NCBI RefSeq assembly: GCF_001436255.1
Contig: NZ_AZEI01000083.1
Location: 1-64,000, forward strand
Length of the DNA: 64,000 bases
From: Lentilactobacillus rapi DSM 19907 = JCM 15042
GTDB taxonomy: Bacteria; Bacillota; Bacilli; Lactobacillales; Lactobacillaceae
Reading direction: 5' to 3'
Of this stretch, positions 54,400 through 63,168 are shown piece by piece. Under the pieces are notes generated by a model. It was given only the letters and a program-made list of their open reading frames with translations, did not search any database and had not been told where the DNA came from. The position numbers and the translations under genes were made by a program. Position 1 is the stretch's first letter. Each line of letters starts with the position of its first letter.

Positions 54400-54709
54400 T
54401 CGTTTCATCTCCCAACATTTTATCTACCCCAACTTTAAAGTCTTGCCATTCTTGTTGAATCACGCTTAACTGCCGCTTTCCCTCTGCAGTAATTTTATAG
54501 TACCGCCGATTTCGCCCCTGATAAGGCTGATCGTACGTTGTTAATAAATCGTTCTTCTTCAGCCGCCGAAGGACCGGATACATCGTCGATTCGGAAACTG
54601 AAATGGATTCCTGAATTTTTTGAGTAAGGGCATAGCCATAATAATCATCATGGACTAAGAGGCCCAGGACACAACCGTCTAATAGCTCCGAACTCATCTG
54701 AATAGCCAT
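54392..54709 (-). CDS. PadR-family transcriptional regulator
   Basis: 105 residues. Winged helix: LDGCVLGLLVHDDYYGYALTQ, SESTMYPVLRRLKKNDLL and RNRRYYKITAEGKRQL (the wing). It heads the operon with DUF1700 and DUF4097 genes and most likely represses it, releasing on membrane stress or drug exposure, as other PadR regulators do. No operator was identified. Confidence 0.93.
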   Translation of the reverse strand: MAIQMSSELLDGCVLGLLVHDDYYGYALTQKIQESISVSESTMYPVLRRLKKNDLLTTYDQPYQGRNRRYYKITAEGKRQLSVIQQEWQDFKVGVDKMLGDETNG

Positions 54710-54850
54710 ATTGTCACCTCTGTAATACTATTTTATATATAATATGATTTCATATACATAATATCGATCTCTGCTCCTTTTGTCAACAATGAGTCTGATT
54801 AATCACCGCAAACCTCTCAAAAAAGTCGTTTTACGATGTTATTTGGAACC

Positions 54851-54907
54851 AAAAAAGCCAACAGCTCCAGTCACTCCGATCAAAAGGAATAATTAGGCTA
54901 TTGGCTT
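54851..54907 (-). terminator. leftward terminator
   Basis: On the minus strand AAGCCAATAGC pairs with GCTGTTGGCTT, followed by T. It ends the transcript of the 54947-55345 gene. Confidence 0.7.
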
Positions 54908-54946
54908 AAACGAACATTATAAATAGTTTAAAAGAAAGTCGGCCGA

Positions 54947-55345
54947 TTACTTTGCTCGAGTCAAACTAACCGTCAGAACATTGTCTGGGGTCGTATTATA
55001 ACTGGCCAAAATCCCATTCACCACGTCAGCGGCGGATCCGTGTTGCGATGTCGACCGGTGATACGTGTTGATCCAGGTTCCTAGCGCATCAAGGCCAAAT
55101 TCAAAGCCTTCAAACACCTGCATATATGTTGATGACTGGGGTTCGGGTGTCTCAATGGTGATTTTTTCGACCCGTTGGTGATTAATCTGCATCGTCAGTT
55201 TAATCTGGTCGGTATCAAATAGAACCACCGCACCATCTTCAACCGACTCCGGTAGCCGATAGTCCGTCAACCGCATATTTTGGTTATAGACGCGGGCAAC
55301 GTAGTCATAAGTGCCTAAATCATTGGTTCCTAATTCCTGTGACAT
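54947..55345 (-). CDS. hypothetical soluble protein
   Basis: 132 residues, acidic, no signal peptide or membrane helix. AAGGGGG precedes ATG and a terminator follows, so it is a real single-gene unit. No family recognised. Confidence 0.7.
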   Translation of the reverse strand: MSQELGTNDLGTYDYVARVYNQNMRLTDYRLPESVEDGAVVLFDTDQIKLTMQINHQRVEKITIETPEPQSSTYMQVFEGFEFGLDALGTWINTYHRSTSQHGSAADVVNGILASYNTTPDNVLTVSLTRAK

Positions 55346-55483
55346 TAAAAATCCCCCTTAAGCAATCCTGAAGTAACGCTGTTATCAGAATTATAAGGGG
55401 AATTTGGCTTGGCTGGGGAAATTTTGACTCCTCACCATTATTCAACTGGAACTGATCGTCCTTTTTGGAAATGCTTTGGGTGG

Positions 55484-57109
55484 CTAATCGTACATATCGC
55501 TCAATTTCTTTTGAACATCAGGATGGTTGATAAATTCATCATAGGTCGTATCAGCTTTATCGATAATCCCGTTGTTGGAAACTTCGATAATATGGTTGGC
55601 AATTGTTTGGATAAACTCATGATCATGAGATGTAAAGATGATCGACCCTGGGAAAGCAACTAATCCCTCATTCAACGAGGTAATTGATTCCAAATCCAAG
55701 TGATTGGTTGGATCATCTAACAGAAGCGTGTTGCCTTTCTGCAGCATCATCTTTGACAGCATGCACCGGACTTTTTCGCCTCCAGATAAGACACTCACTT
55801 CTTTGTTCACGTCATCGCCTGAGAACAGCATCCGTCCCAGGAAGCCCCGCAAGAACGCGTCATCATCATTGCCTTTTTGGGCATATTGGCGTAACCAATC
55901 AATGATCCGCAACTTGTTGTCATTGAACTCCGCCGAGAAGTCCTTTGGAATCGATGTCATTTCCACTGTTTGGCCCCAAGTAATTTCACCGGTATCTGGT
56001 TTCATTGTGCCTGCCAAGATCTGCATTAAAGTCGTTGATGCCAAATCATTTCGGCTCACCAAAGCAGTCTTGTCGCCAGGGCGCAAAGTAAAGGTGACGT
56101 TATCAAGAATTGTGACCCCGTCAATAGTTTTGGAGACTTTATCCACTCGTAAGAGATCATTGCCCAACTGACGTTCCTGCTCAAAGTGAATAAATGGGTA
56201 TTTCCGTGACGATGGCTTAATGTCATCCAGGGAGATCTTATCAAGCTGCTTCTTTCGCGAAGTCGCCTGCTTTGATTTGGAAGCATTGGCGCTAAACCGG
56301 GCGACGAATGCCTGAAGTTCCTTGATCTTGTCTTCCTTCTTGGCATTGGAATCTGCCCGCATTTTGGCAGCGAGCTGACTGGATTGCAGCCAGAAGTCAT
56401 AGTTACCCACGTACATTTTGATCTCACCAAAATCAACATCGCACATCATTGTACAAGTCTGATTCAAGAAATGGCGGTCATGAGAAACGATAATCGTAAT
56501 GTTTGGATAGTCAGCCAGGAAGTTTTCCAACCATTCAATTGTGTATACATCAAGCCCGTTGGTTGGCTCATCCAGTAATAAAACATCGGGTTCGCCAAAT
56601 AAAGCCCGGGCCAGCAATACTTTCACCTTTTGGCCTTCCGTTAATTCACTCATCAGCTGTTGATGAAGGTCTTCAGGGATCTCCAACGACTGCAATAATT
56701 GCGAGGCATCGGCTTCGGCGTTCCAGCCGTCCATTTCAGCGAACTCGGCTTCCAAATTGGCTGCCTTGATCCCATCTTCATCGGAAAAATCCGGTTTGGC
56801 ATATAAAGCATCCTTTTCAGCCATGATGTCAGCCAAATGTTGATAACCCTGAATGACAGTTTGGAGGACGGTCTGGTCTTCAAAGCCGTAATGATCCTGG
56901 CTCAAGCTGGAAATCCGTTCGTTTTTATCAATATGAATCTCGCCGGTTGACGGTGTCAGTTCACCTTCTAATAATCTTAAGAAGGTGGATTTGCCGGCAC
57001 CATTGGCTCCGATGACGCCATAGCAATTACCTGGCGTGAACTTTAAGTTAACGTTGTCGTATAGTTTTTTACCTGAGATTTGTAATCCCATGTCTGAAAT
57101 CGTAATCAT
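55484..57109 (-). CDS. ABC-F family ATPase (YbiT/YkpA-like)
   Basis: 541 residues, two ATP-binding domains joined by the ABC-F linker (about 250-310, Lys-rich). First domain: GANGAGKST (Walker A), ELTEGQKVKV signature, LLLDEPTNGLD. Second domain: LSGGEKVRC signature and LLLDDPTNHLD, but the Walker A is degenerate (ALVSRNDLASTTLM). That may be a trait of the YkpA-like branch. No membrane segments; ABC-F proteins act on the ribosome. Upstream (57184-57221) is a hairpin that contains a very short ORF. Confidence 0.92.
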   Translation of the reverse strand: MITISDMGLQISGKKLYDNVNLKFTPGNCYGVIGANGAGKSTFLRLLEGELTPSTGEIHIDKNERISSLSQDHYGFEDQTVLQTVIQGYQHLADIMAEKDALYAKPDFSDEDGIKAANLEAEFAEMDGWNAEADASQLLQSLEIPEDLHQQLMSELTEGQKVKVLLARALFGEPDVLLLDEPTNGLDVYTIEWLENFLADYPNITIIVSHDRHFLNQTCTMMCDVDFGEIKMYVGNYDFWLQSSQLAAKMRADSNAKKEDKIKELQAFVARFSANASKSKQATSRKKQLDKISLDDIKPSSRKYPFIHFEQERQLGNDLLRVDKVSKTIDGVTILDNVTFTLRPGDKTALVSRNDLASTTLMQILAGTMKPDTGEITWGQTVEMTSIPKDFSAEFNDNKLRIIDWLRQYAQKGNDDDAFLRGFLGRMLFSGDDVNKEVSVLSGGEKVRCMLSKMMLQKGNTLLLDDPTNHLDLESITSLNEGLVAFPGSIIFTSHDHEFIQTIANHIIEVSNNGIIDKADTTYDEFINHPDVQKKLSDMYD

Positions 57110-57175
57110 TGATTTACCTCACTGTTTCTTGCCTAAAAAATAAACTTCGCCTGCTTGGCGACAGCCTGCATAAAT

Positions 57176-57221
57176 CAAAGCAGTCAACAACGAACAAGAG
57201 CGTTCATCATTGACTGCTTTG
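57176..57221 (-). promoter_or_regulatory. hairpin with short ORF in the ABC-F leader
   Basis: CAAAGCAGTCAA (57221-57210) pairs with TTGACTGCTTTG (57187-57176). Between and into the 3' arm runs an ORF MMNALVRC (57210-57184). No ribosome site is clear. It may be an attenuator, or simply a weak terminator for the phosphatase gene upstream. Confidence 0.4.
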
Positions 57222-57295
57222 TTAGGCTTCCGGGTTGCCCCGAGTCTCGTCGCACTATCAAACAAATATATCATATCCGGCGACGTTAAACAACA

Positions 57296-57964
57296 CTATA
57301 CCTCGCCGAGATTATTAAAGTATTCAACTTGAATATCATCGTCAGAGATAATCAACTTGGTGACACTCCCGTTATCGGTTGGCTGGCCTAAATCCAACTG
57401 TGGGGCATAGCGGTCAACAATCGAACGAATTGTAATCCCATGAGAAACGATTAATATTTGTTGACCGTCATGGGTATTCTCTCGAATTTTGTCAAAGCCG
57501 CGGTTCAGGCGTTTCCAAAACATGTCATTGTTCTCAGCTTGGTTATAGAGATCGGCGTGATGAATGAGGTCCCGCGCCCGTTCCAAACCAAAGTCTTTTA
57601 AGACTTCTTTTTCATTGGTTGTTTTGACTTGAGCACCCACAAACTGCCACATTTGATTGGCGTCGTTACCTTCAAAGTAACCGTGGAATTGTTCTCTAAG
57701 CTCAGGATACTGATAACTGACGATGTTCATGTTATGTGGATTCTTCCGCAAAATAATTTTGGCGGTATCGATTGCCCGTCCTGAATCGCTGGAAAAAGAA
57801 GCCGCAAAATTAATCTTTGAGAGTCGTTCACCAGCACCCTCTGCATCGCGAACACCCTTGTCCGTCAACGGCGAATCGATCCACCCCTGAATCTTGTTAT
57901 ACAAATTCAAATAAGTTTGTCCATGTCGCACCATGTATGCAGTAACCTTTGCCAAAAAAATCAT
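57296..57964 (-). CDS. histidine phosphatase family protein
   Basis: 222 residues. Catalytic RHG in YMVRHGQTYLN (about 11-21), SDSGRAIDTAKI, a Glu in PELREQFHG and the second His in IVSHGITIRS. This is the phosphoglycerate mutase-like acid phosphatase branch; the substrate is not predictable. AAAGGAATGGG precedes ATG. It is on the same strand as the ABC-F gene, 186 bases upstream of it. Confidence 0.9.
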   Translation of the reverse strand: MIFLAKVTAYMVRHGQTYLNLYNKIQGWIDSPLTDKGVRDAEGAGERLSKINFAASFSSDSGRAIDTAKIILRKNPHNMNIVSYQYPELREQFHGYFEGNDANQMWQFVGAQVKTTNEKEVLKDFGLERARDLIHHADLYNQAENNDMFWKRLNRGFDKIRENTHDGQQILIVSHGITIRSIVDRYAPQLDLGQPTDNGSVTKLIISDDDIQVEYFNNLGEV

Positions 57965-58106
57965 CCCATTCCTTTAGATTTTGTCCACAACTTAAGTATA
58001 TCTAATCAGGCAACATTAATCACTTAAATCATCTTCAAAAATAATTGAATTGCGGCAACTACCCACAATTTCGTCATTTGGCCAACCCCTAAGAATGTTG
58101 CAATTT

Positions 58107-58123
58107 GTTATACTTAAGATAAC
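58107..58123 (+). promoter_or_regulatory. extended -10 promoter and near-palindrome before the ZIP gene
   Basis: TGTTATACT (extended -10) overlaps the near-palindrome GTTATACTTAAGATAAC, 30 bases before the start codon. A metal-responsive operator is conceivable but unproven. Confidence 0.35.
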
Positions 58124-58152
58124 AGTTACTCTATCAAAAAAGCGAGGTTACT

Positions 58153-58974
58153 ATGATTAATTTACTGAACTTTTCTGCCTGGGAGCAGGCCCTCATCGCC
58201 ACCCTTTTTACTTGGGGCGTCACTGCCTTGGGTGCGGCCTTAGTGTTTGCCTTCAAAACCATCCGCAACAACGCTCTTTCACTCATGTATGGATTCGCGG
58301 CTGGCGTGATGATTGCGGCATCCTTTTGGTCCCTACTGGATCCAGCCATTAACTTAGCTGAGAATCAGGATCGGATTCCTTGGCTGGTCGTTGCCATTGG
58401 CTTTATTGCCGGCGGTTTCTTTCTGTATTTGGCTGACAAAATCATTCCGGCCCTTTATTTAAAACATAATCGTCACGAGAAAAATTCGAAAGCGGAATTG
58501 AAACGGGCAATTTTGCTGGTTTTCTCGATTACGCTGCATAACATCCCCGAAGGTCTGGCGGTCGGCGTTGCTTTTGGGGCAATCGGCGCTTCGCCAAATG
58601 GCAGCCAAACTGCTGCGATTGTAGCCGCAATGACCGTCGCAATCGGAATTGGCCTCCAAAACTTTCCGGAAGGCGCTGCAGTTTCGATCCCTTTACGTCA
58701 AAGTGGCATGACCCGTTTTCGGGCGTTCATGTACGGCCAATCGAGTGGGATTGTCGAGCCAATCGCCGGCGTCTTGGGCGCATTGCTAGTCGCATCGGTG
58801 AATGCCATTTTGCCGTACGCCTTGGCATTCGCGGCTGGGGCAATGATTTACGTGGCCTGCAAGGAACTGATCCCCGAAGCCCACGCCAGAACTAAAGAAG
58901 AATCACACTGGGCAATCTTTGGTATTATGGCAGGCTTTACGTTGATGATGGTGCTGGATGTGGCATTAGGTTAG
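58153..58974 (+). CDS. ZIP-family metal transporter (ZupT/GufA-like)
   Basis: 273 residues, eight membrane helices. Metal-binding motifs HNIPEGLAVG (about 129-138) and NFPEGAAVS (about 170-178) are characteristic. Probably imports zinc or related divalent metals. GCGAGGTTACT precedes ATG. Monocistronic; its stop overlaps the left end of a hairpin repeat. Confidence 0.93.
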   Translation: MINLLNFSAWEQALIATLFTWGVTALGAALVFAFKTIRNNALSLMYGFAAGVMIAASFWSLLDPAINLAENQDRIPWLVVAIGFIAGGFFLYLADKIIPALYLKHNRHEKNSKAELKRAILLVFSITLHNIPEGLAVGVAFGAIGASPNGSQTAAIVAAMTVAIGIGLQNFPEGAAVSIPLRQSGMTRFRAFMYGQSSGIVEPIAGVLGALLVASVNAILPYALAFAAGAMIYVACKELIPEAHARTKEESHWAIFGIMAGFTLMMVLDVALG

Positions 58975-59090
58975 TGTGCGAAGTAAAACGGTTAATCACC
59001 GGAGCATAAGTGTCCTCAATCATCAATTTCTGGGCTTGGGATTGATGATTGAGGTGCTTATGTGCAGGTGATTGCTTTGCGAAGCACGAT
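58972..59090 (-). repeat. hairpin repeat
   Basis: Arms AATCACC/GGTGATT, GCATAAG/CTTATGT and CTCAATCATCAAT/ATTGATGATTGAG. It begins at the ZIP stop codon. From 59091 to 59224 no feature is seen. Confidence 0.88.
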
Positions 59091-59224
59091 TCCACTATAT
59101 AGACAAAATCCACTACTTCAGTATGAACGGATCCACAGCACCAATCCGCAGTTCCGTATAACCCCGCAATCCTAATCTGGACTAGAAATCAAAGCACCTC
59201 AAATTCTTAACAATCGAAGCATTC

Positions 59225-59260
59225 AAAAAGCGATCACTGGAATTCCAATGATCGCTTTTT
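59225..59260. terminator. bidirectional terminator
   Basis: AAAAAGCGATCA pairs with TGATCGCTTTTT, between the ZIP gene and the convergent aldo/keto reductase. 59261-59370 has nothing further recognisable. Confidence 0.88.
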
Positions 59261-59370
59261 AAGTCACTTATTTTAATCCTGGTTTAATGATCCAATGACC
59301 AGTTTCTTTTAGAAACAATGGTATGCCACTGATCCACCATGCCATCGAATCGAAGACTAACAGCCGTTTT

Positions 59371-60228
59371 TTAGTGATGTGGGTATTGATGGCCAATCTC
59401 ATAAACCATTTCTGGCTCCTGGCTAATTCGCGTATTTTTATTTAACGCATTGACCCAGTCTATTTCCTCATCAGTCATTTCAAAATCATAGATATCCGCA
59501 TTTTGTTTAATCCGATCTGGATGAACGGACTTGGGAATAAACGAATCGCCCCGTTGCAAGTGCCAGCGCAAAATAATTTGAGCGGCTGACTTGCCATGAT
59601 GCTTGGCAATTTTCAAAATCACTGGATCGTCGAAAATTCTGCCCCGGCCAAGGGGTGCCCAGGCTTGAGTCACAATGTGGTTTTCACGATCAAAGTGAGT
59701 CATTGCCTCTTGAGATAAGTAGGGGTGCACTTCCAGCTGGTTCAGAACTGGCATTTCATTTGCCTTGGTTGCCAAGTATTCCAAGTGAACCATGCCATAA
59801 TTACTGGTTCCAATTGATTTAGTTAACCCTTGTTCTTTCAAAGCTTCAAAGGCCTTCCAAGTTTCAAAGAAGTGTTGGTGAATTGGCCAATGAACTAACA
59901 GGAGATCAACGTAATCCAACTGCAATTTCTTGAGTGATTCTTCGACAGAGCCCATCACTTTGTCGTATCCCTGATTAGCTTCAGCCACCTTAGTGGTTAC
60001 AAAAATCTCGTCCCGAGCAACGTTCAACTCTTTGATTGCTTTTCCAACAGCGGCTTCGTTGCCATACATTTGAGCGGTATCAAACAAGCGATAGCCGGCA
60101 TCATAGGCGGCCTTCACCGAGTCAATCAATTCCCGTTCCTCAGTCATCTTGTAGACCCCGAGGCCTTGATTGGGCATCGTGTGACCGTCGGCTAACTTAA
60201 CTCTTGCATCGATTTTTTTCGTATCCAT
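59371..60228 (-). CDS. aldo/keto reductase
   Basis: 285 residues. Catalytic tetrad visible: Asp and Tyr in RLFDTAQMYGNE, Lys in VTTKV, His in LLVHWP. NADPH-site end FIPKSVHPDRIKQN. Reduces aldehydes or ketones; substrate unknown. ATG 60228 is 5 bases after GGAGGA. It follows the acetyltransferase gene by 15 bases on the same strand, one transcript. Confidence 0.93.
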   Translation of the reverse strand: MDTKKIDARVKLADGHTMPNQGLGVYKMTEERELIDSVKAAYDAGYRLFDTAQMYGNEAAVGKAIKELNVARDEIFVTTKVAEANQGYDKVMGSVEESLKKLQLDYVDLLLVHWPIHQHFFETWKAFEALKEQGLTKSIGTSNYGMVHLEYLATKANEMPVLNQLEVHPYLSQEAMTHFDRENHIVTQAWAPLGRGRIFDDPVILKIAKHHGKSAAQIILRWHLQRGDSFIPKSVHPDRIKQNADIYDFEMTDEEIDWVNALNKNTRISQEPEMVYEIGHQYPHH

Positions 60229-60243
60229 CAAATTCCTCCAATG

Positions 60244-60804
60244 TTACTTTAGTTTCTTAATGATTCTGGCAGGATTCCCACCGATTAGGACGTTGTCCCC
60301 AAATGATTTCGTGACAACGGCACCTGCGGCAATTATAACATTATTGCCTAACGTGACCCCAGGCGTGATGATTGCACTACCTCCTGCCCACACGTTATCG
60401 CCAATCGTCACTGGTCCTGGAATTTCGACGCCGCGGTTTCGTTCAGCGACATCAAATGCATGGTCGACGGTGTAAATTTGAACATTCGGCCCCAGCAGGC
60501 AATTATCACCAAATTTAATCTTGCCAACATCAATAAATGTACAACCATAATTGGCAAAGAAGTTCTCGCCAACTTCAATGCTGTAACCATAGTCGCACTG
60601 GAAAGGTGCTTGAATATCTACTTTTTTTCCGGTCCGTTTAAAGATTTTCTTGATGATATCTGAACCGGCATCAGGGTCCGTTTTCATCGTATCGTTAAAT
60701 TCATTTACTAATTTTCGGGTGCGACGCCGATCCTTGGCAAGTTCGGGGTCATTGTTCACATACCTTTGACCAGCAATCATTTTTTCTTTTTCAGTTAAAG
60801 TCAT
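60244..60804 (-). CDS. maltose/galactoside O-acetyltransferase family
   Basis: 186 residues. N-terminal helical cap (EKEKMIAGQRYVNNDPELAKDR region) and left-handed beta-helix with hexapeptide repeats (IGDNVWAGGSAIITPGVTLG). Catalytic His in YTVDHAFDV. Acetylates sugars using acetyl-CoA; the biological substrate of the family is uncertain. GGAGGATAACG precedes ATG. First gene of a two-gene unit with the aldo/keto reductase. Confidence 0.93.
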   Translation of the reverse strand: MTLTEKEKMIAGQRYVNNDPELAKDRRRTRKLVNEFNDTMKTDPDAGSDIIKKIFKRTGKKVDIQAPFQCDYGYSIEVGENFFANYGCTFIDVGKIKFGDNCLLGPNVQIYTVDHAFDVAERNRGVEIPGPVTIGDNVWAGGSAIITPGVTLGNNVIIAAGAVVTKSFGDNVLIGGNPARIIKKLK

Positions 60805-60923
60805 CGTTATCCTCCAGTTAAGTTTAAGGTTATGTACAGAAACAAGGTCGAGGCAAAATTGACTTGTCTCGACCTCATTTCGTAGGTTTTATATGGATGG
60901 TTCCTTGTTTGAAGAGTTGTTTG

Positions 60924-61051
60924 AAGCGACATAGCGGAAATGTGCTCCACCAAGCAACAACCTGCACATAAGCACTTGATCTGTAAATCCAAAATCAGGA
61001 TTTTCAGATCAAGACACTTATGCTCCGGTTATTCCCGCTTGGTTCCGCACT
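60924..61051 (+). repeat. hairpin repeat with alternative head, abutting araA
   Basis: The head GACATAGCGGAAATGTGCTCC replaces TTAGGACAGCTCC in other copies (first 20 bases meant). Arms CCAAGC/GCTTGG, AACAACC/GGTTATT and CTTGATCTG/CAGATCAAG. It ends at the base before the araA stop codon and may end that transcript. Confidence 0.85.
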
Positions 61052-62476
61052 CTACTTGATGTCGTTAAACGTCAAGTTGAACATTGTTGCTAAGTCTTGG
61101 AATTGAGTTTCAGTTGCGTTGAATGTCAAAACAGTGTGGTGACCACCACCATCATGGATCCATTGAGTAGCACCATTCTTCAAGCCCATCTTTGGTGTCC
61201 ACATTTGTTTGGCAACTGGAAGATTTGGAGTTGGCTTTGGAGCTTTGTGACCGTCAACGGCGTAACCAATCATTCTGTATTCGTTACCGAAGTCAGAGAT
61301 GGTAACATCCATTGCGTCACCTTCACGGCCAGTAAATACCAAACGTGCTGGATCAGCTTTGCCACCGATATCCAATGGGTGAACTTCAACACGAGGCTTG
61401 TCGCTGGCGATACTTGGGTCAACTTCAAGCATGTGTGATCCAAGGATAGCTTCCTTACCCTTTTGTAATTCAAGGGTGTAGTCTTCCATGAATGCAGTTC
61501 CTTCATTATGGGTCATGATCTTAGTCAAGCGATCCAAGGCAGCTGTCTTCCAGTCACCTTCAGCACCGAAGCCATAACCTTCAGCCATCAATAATTGAGC
61601 TGCAAGGCCTGGTAATTGTTCCAAACCATAAAGGTCTTCGAAGTTGGTTGTGAATGCTGAATAGTTACCTTTGTCAAGGAAGTTCTTGATACCGAAGTAT
61701 TCACGGATTTGGTAACGAACTGAATGTTCGTACTTGTCTTTGTCATTGTCACCTTGAACAAATTCGTACTTGTCTTGCAATTCTTTGTACTTCTTGTCAA
61801 TGTCGTCTTCTGAAACGGCGTTAACTGATTGTACCAAGTCACCAAGTGCGTAGTAATCAACGGTCCAGCCAAATTGAATTTGGGCTTCAACCTTGTCACC
61901 TTCAGTAACGGCAACGTTTCTCATGTTGTCACCAAAACGGGCAACCTTGATGTTAAAGCTTTCGTTGTAAGCAACTGCAACGTCTTCCCAATCAGCAATT
62001 TCGTCTTGGACTTCAGGATCACCCCACCAGCCGTAAACAATCTTGTTGTTCATGCGAAGGCGAGCATTGATAAAGCCGTATTCACGGTCACCATGAGCAC
62101 TTTGGTTCAAGTTCATGTAATCAAAGTCGATGGTGTCATATGGAATGTGATCAAGGTATTGAGTTGCTAAGTGAAGCAAAGGCTTTTGAAGTAACTTGGT
62201 ACCACGGATCCAGTTCTTTGCTGGTGAGAATGTGTGCATCCAAGTAATCACACCGGCAACTTTATCGTTGTAGTTAACTTCTTTCATTAAATTAGTGATG
62301 CTGTCAGCAGTCGTTGCAACCAATTTGAAGACGATTGGGTAAGGCAACTTGCCTGAGGCGTTCAACTTGTCAACCATGTCCTTAGCATCTTTTTCAACGG
62401 ACTTTAATTGTTCTTCACCGTAAAGATGTTGACTACCAGTAACGAACCAAAATTCATAATCAGGAACTTGTAACAT
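61052..62476 (-). CDS. araA: L-arabinose isomerase
   Basis: 474 residues from ATG 62476, with GGAGAG about 10 bases upstream; the longer frame to 62536 has no ribosome site. It converts L-arabinose to L-ribulose. Family stretches: [16 protein letters not shown] at the start, [11 protein letters not shown] (about 90), HGDREYGFI, and [13 protein letters not shown] near 300 with metal-binding Glu, and a conserved His-rich GGGHHTV at the end. araB and araD are not in the window; a sugar:proton symporter gene lies upstream on the same strand. A consensus cre site and an AraR-like site precede it. Confidence 0.97.
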   Translation of the reverse strand: MLQVPDYEFWFVTGSQHLYGEEQLKSVEKDAKDMVDKLNASGKLPYPIVFKLVATTADSITNLMKEVNYNDKVAGVITWMHTFSPAKNWIRGTKLLQKPLLHLATQYLDHIPYDTIDFDYMNLNQSAHGDREYGFINARLRMNNKIVYGWWGDPEVQDEIADWEDVAVAYNESFNIKVARFGDNMRNVAVTEGDKVEAQIQFGWTVDYYALGDLVQSVNAVSEDDIDKKYKELQDKYEFVQGDNDKDKYEHSVRYQIREYFGIKNFLDKGNYSAFTTNFEDLYGLEQLPGLAAQLLMAEGYGFGAEGDWKTAALDRLTKIMTHNEGTAFMEDYTLELQKGKEAILGSHMLEVDPSIASDKPRVEVHPLDIGGKADPARLVFTGREGDAMDVTISDFGNEYRMIGYAVDGHKAPKPTPNLPVAKQMWTPKMGLKNGATQWIHDGGGHHTVLTFNATETQFQDLATMFNLTFNDIK

Positions 62477-62581
62477 AATGTTTTCTCTCCTCGTAATGAA
62501 ATATTTTTTACTGTCTGAACACAAGCATCCAGGCATTTATAACAAACAAATTGTGCCAACATAAGCAATTAATTGAGTTAC

Positions 62582-62595
62582 TGTTATCGCTTACA
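62582..62595. promoter_or_regulatory. cre (CcpA) site before araA
   Basis: On the minus strand TGTAAGCGATAACA matches the cre consensus TGWAANCGNTNWCA at every position, about 105 bases before the araA start. Confidence 0.8.
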
Positions 62596-62611
62596 TGAAT
62601 TATTATAAATT

Positions 62612-62627
62612 ATTTGTACGCATAAAT
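62612..62627. promoter_or_regulatory. AraR-like operator
   Basis: ATTTGTACGCATAAAT differs at two positions from ATTTGTACGTACAAAT, the form known for AraR operators. It lies 17 bases beyond the cre site, upstream of araA. Confidence 0.65.
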
Positions 62628-62661
62628 CAATCACTTTTTTAATTTGTTAGCATAAAATTTT

Positions 62662-63080
62662 GAGTGAGCGCAGCAAAGCGCTTAGAAGTCGGAGTGTAAG
62701 TCGCCTCTGAGGGAAATTCCTGCCCTTGGAATTTTTCTTAGAGGTGCTTACATGCAGACTTCTGCTTTGCGGAGCTGTCCTAAACCAAGTGAGCGCAGCA
62801 AAGCGCTTAGGGACTGGAGCCTAAGTCTCCTTCTGCAGAAATCCCCGGTTTTGGGATTTTTGTAGAAGGTGCTTAGGTGGAAGTTTCTGCTTTACGCAGC
62901 TGTCCTAATCAAGTGTGCGGAGCTAGGCGCTTAGAAATTGGAACATAAGTCTCCTCAATCATAAATCCTGGTTTTGAGGATTTATGATTGAGGTGCTTAT
63001 GTGGAAATTTCTGCCTAGCACAGCTGTCCTAAAAAGGTGAGCCAAGGCTTACAATCCTGCACCTAAGCCCCCATTCCCCA
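62662..63080 (-). repeat. three tandem hairpin repeats plus a fragment
   Basis: Copies 62662-62783, 62788-62908 and 62911-63033, then a fragment to about 63080. Clamps GCAAAGC/GCTTTGC, GCAAAGC/GCTTTAC and GCTAGGC/GCCTAGC. Arms AGAAGTC/GACTTCT, CTTCTGCAGAAAT/ATTTTTGTAGAAG and CTCAATCATAAATCC/GGATTTATGATTGAG. They separate the symporter gene from the araA control region. Confidence 0.9.
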
Positions 63081-63168
63081 GCCACACAAAAAATCAACCA
63101 TCCAACAACGGACAATTGATTTTTTATTTTCCATTCTGACATCAAAGCCCAGAATGGTTCGTTTTTAA

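Noticed and set aside
63131-63158. Hairpin CCATTCTG/CAGAATGG as terminator of the sugar symporter
   Set aside because: In the leftward direction it is followed by A rather than T, so intrinsic termination is not supported.
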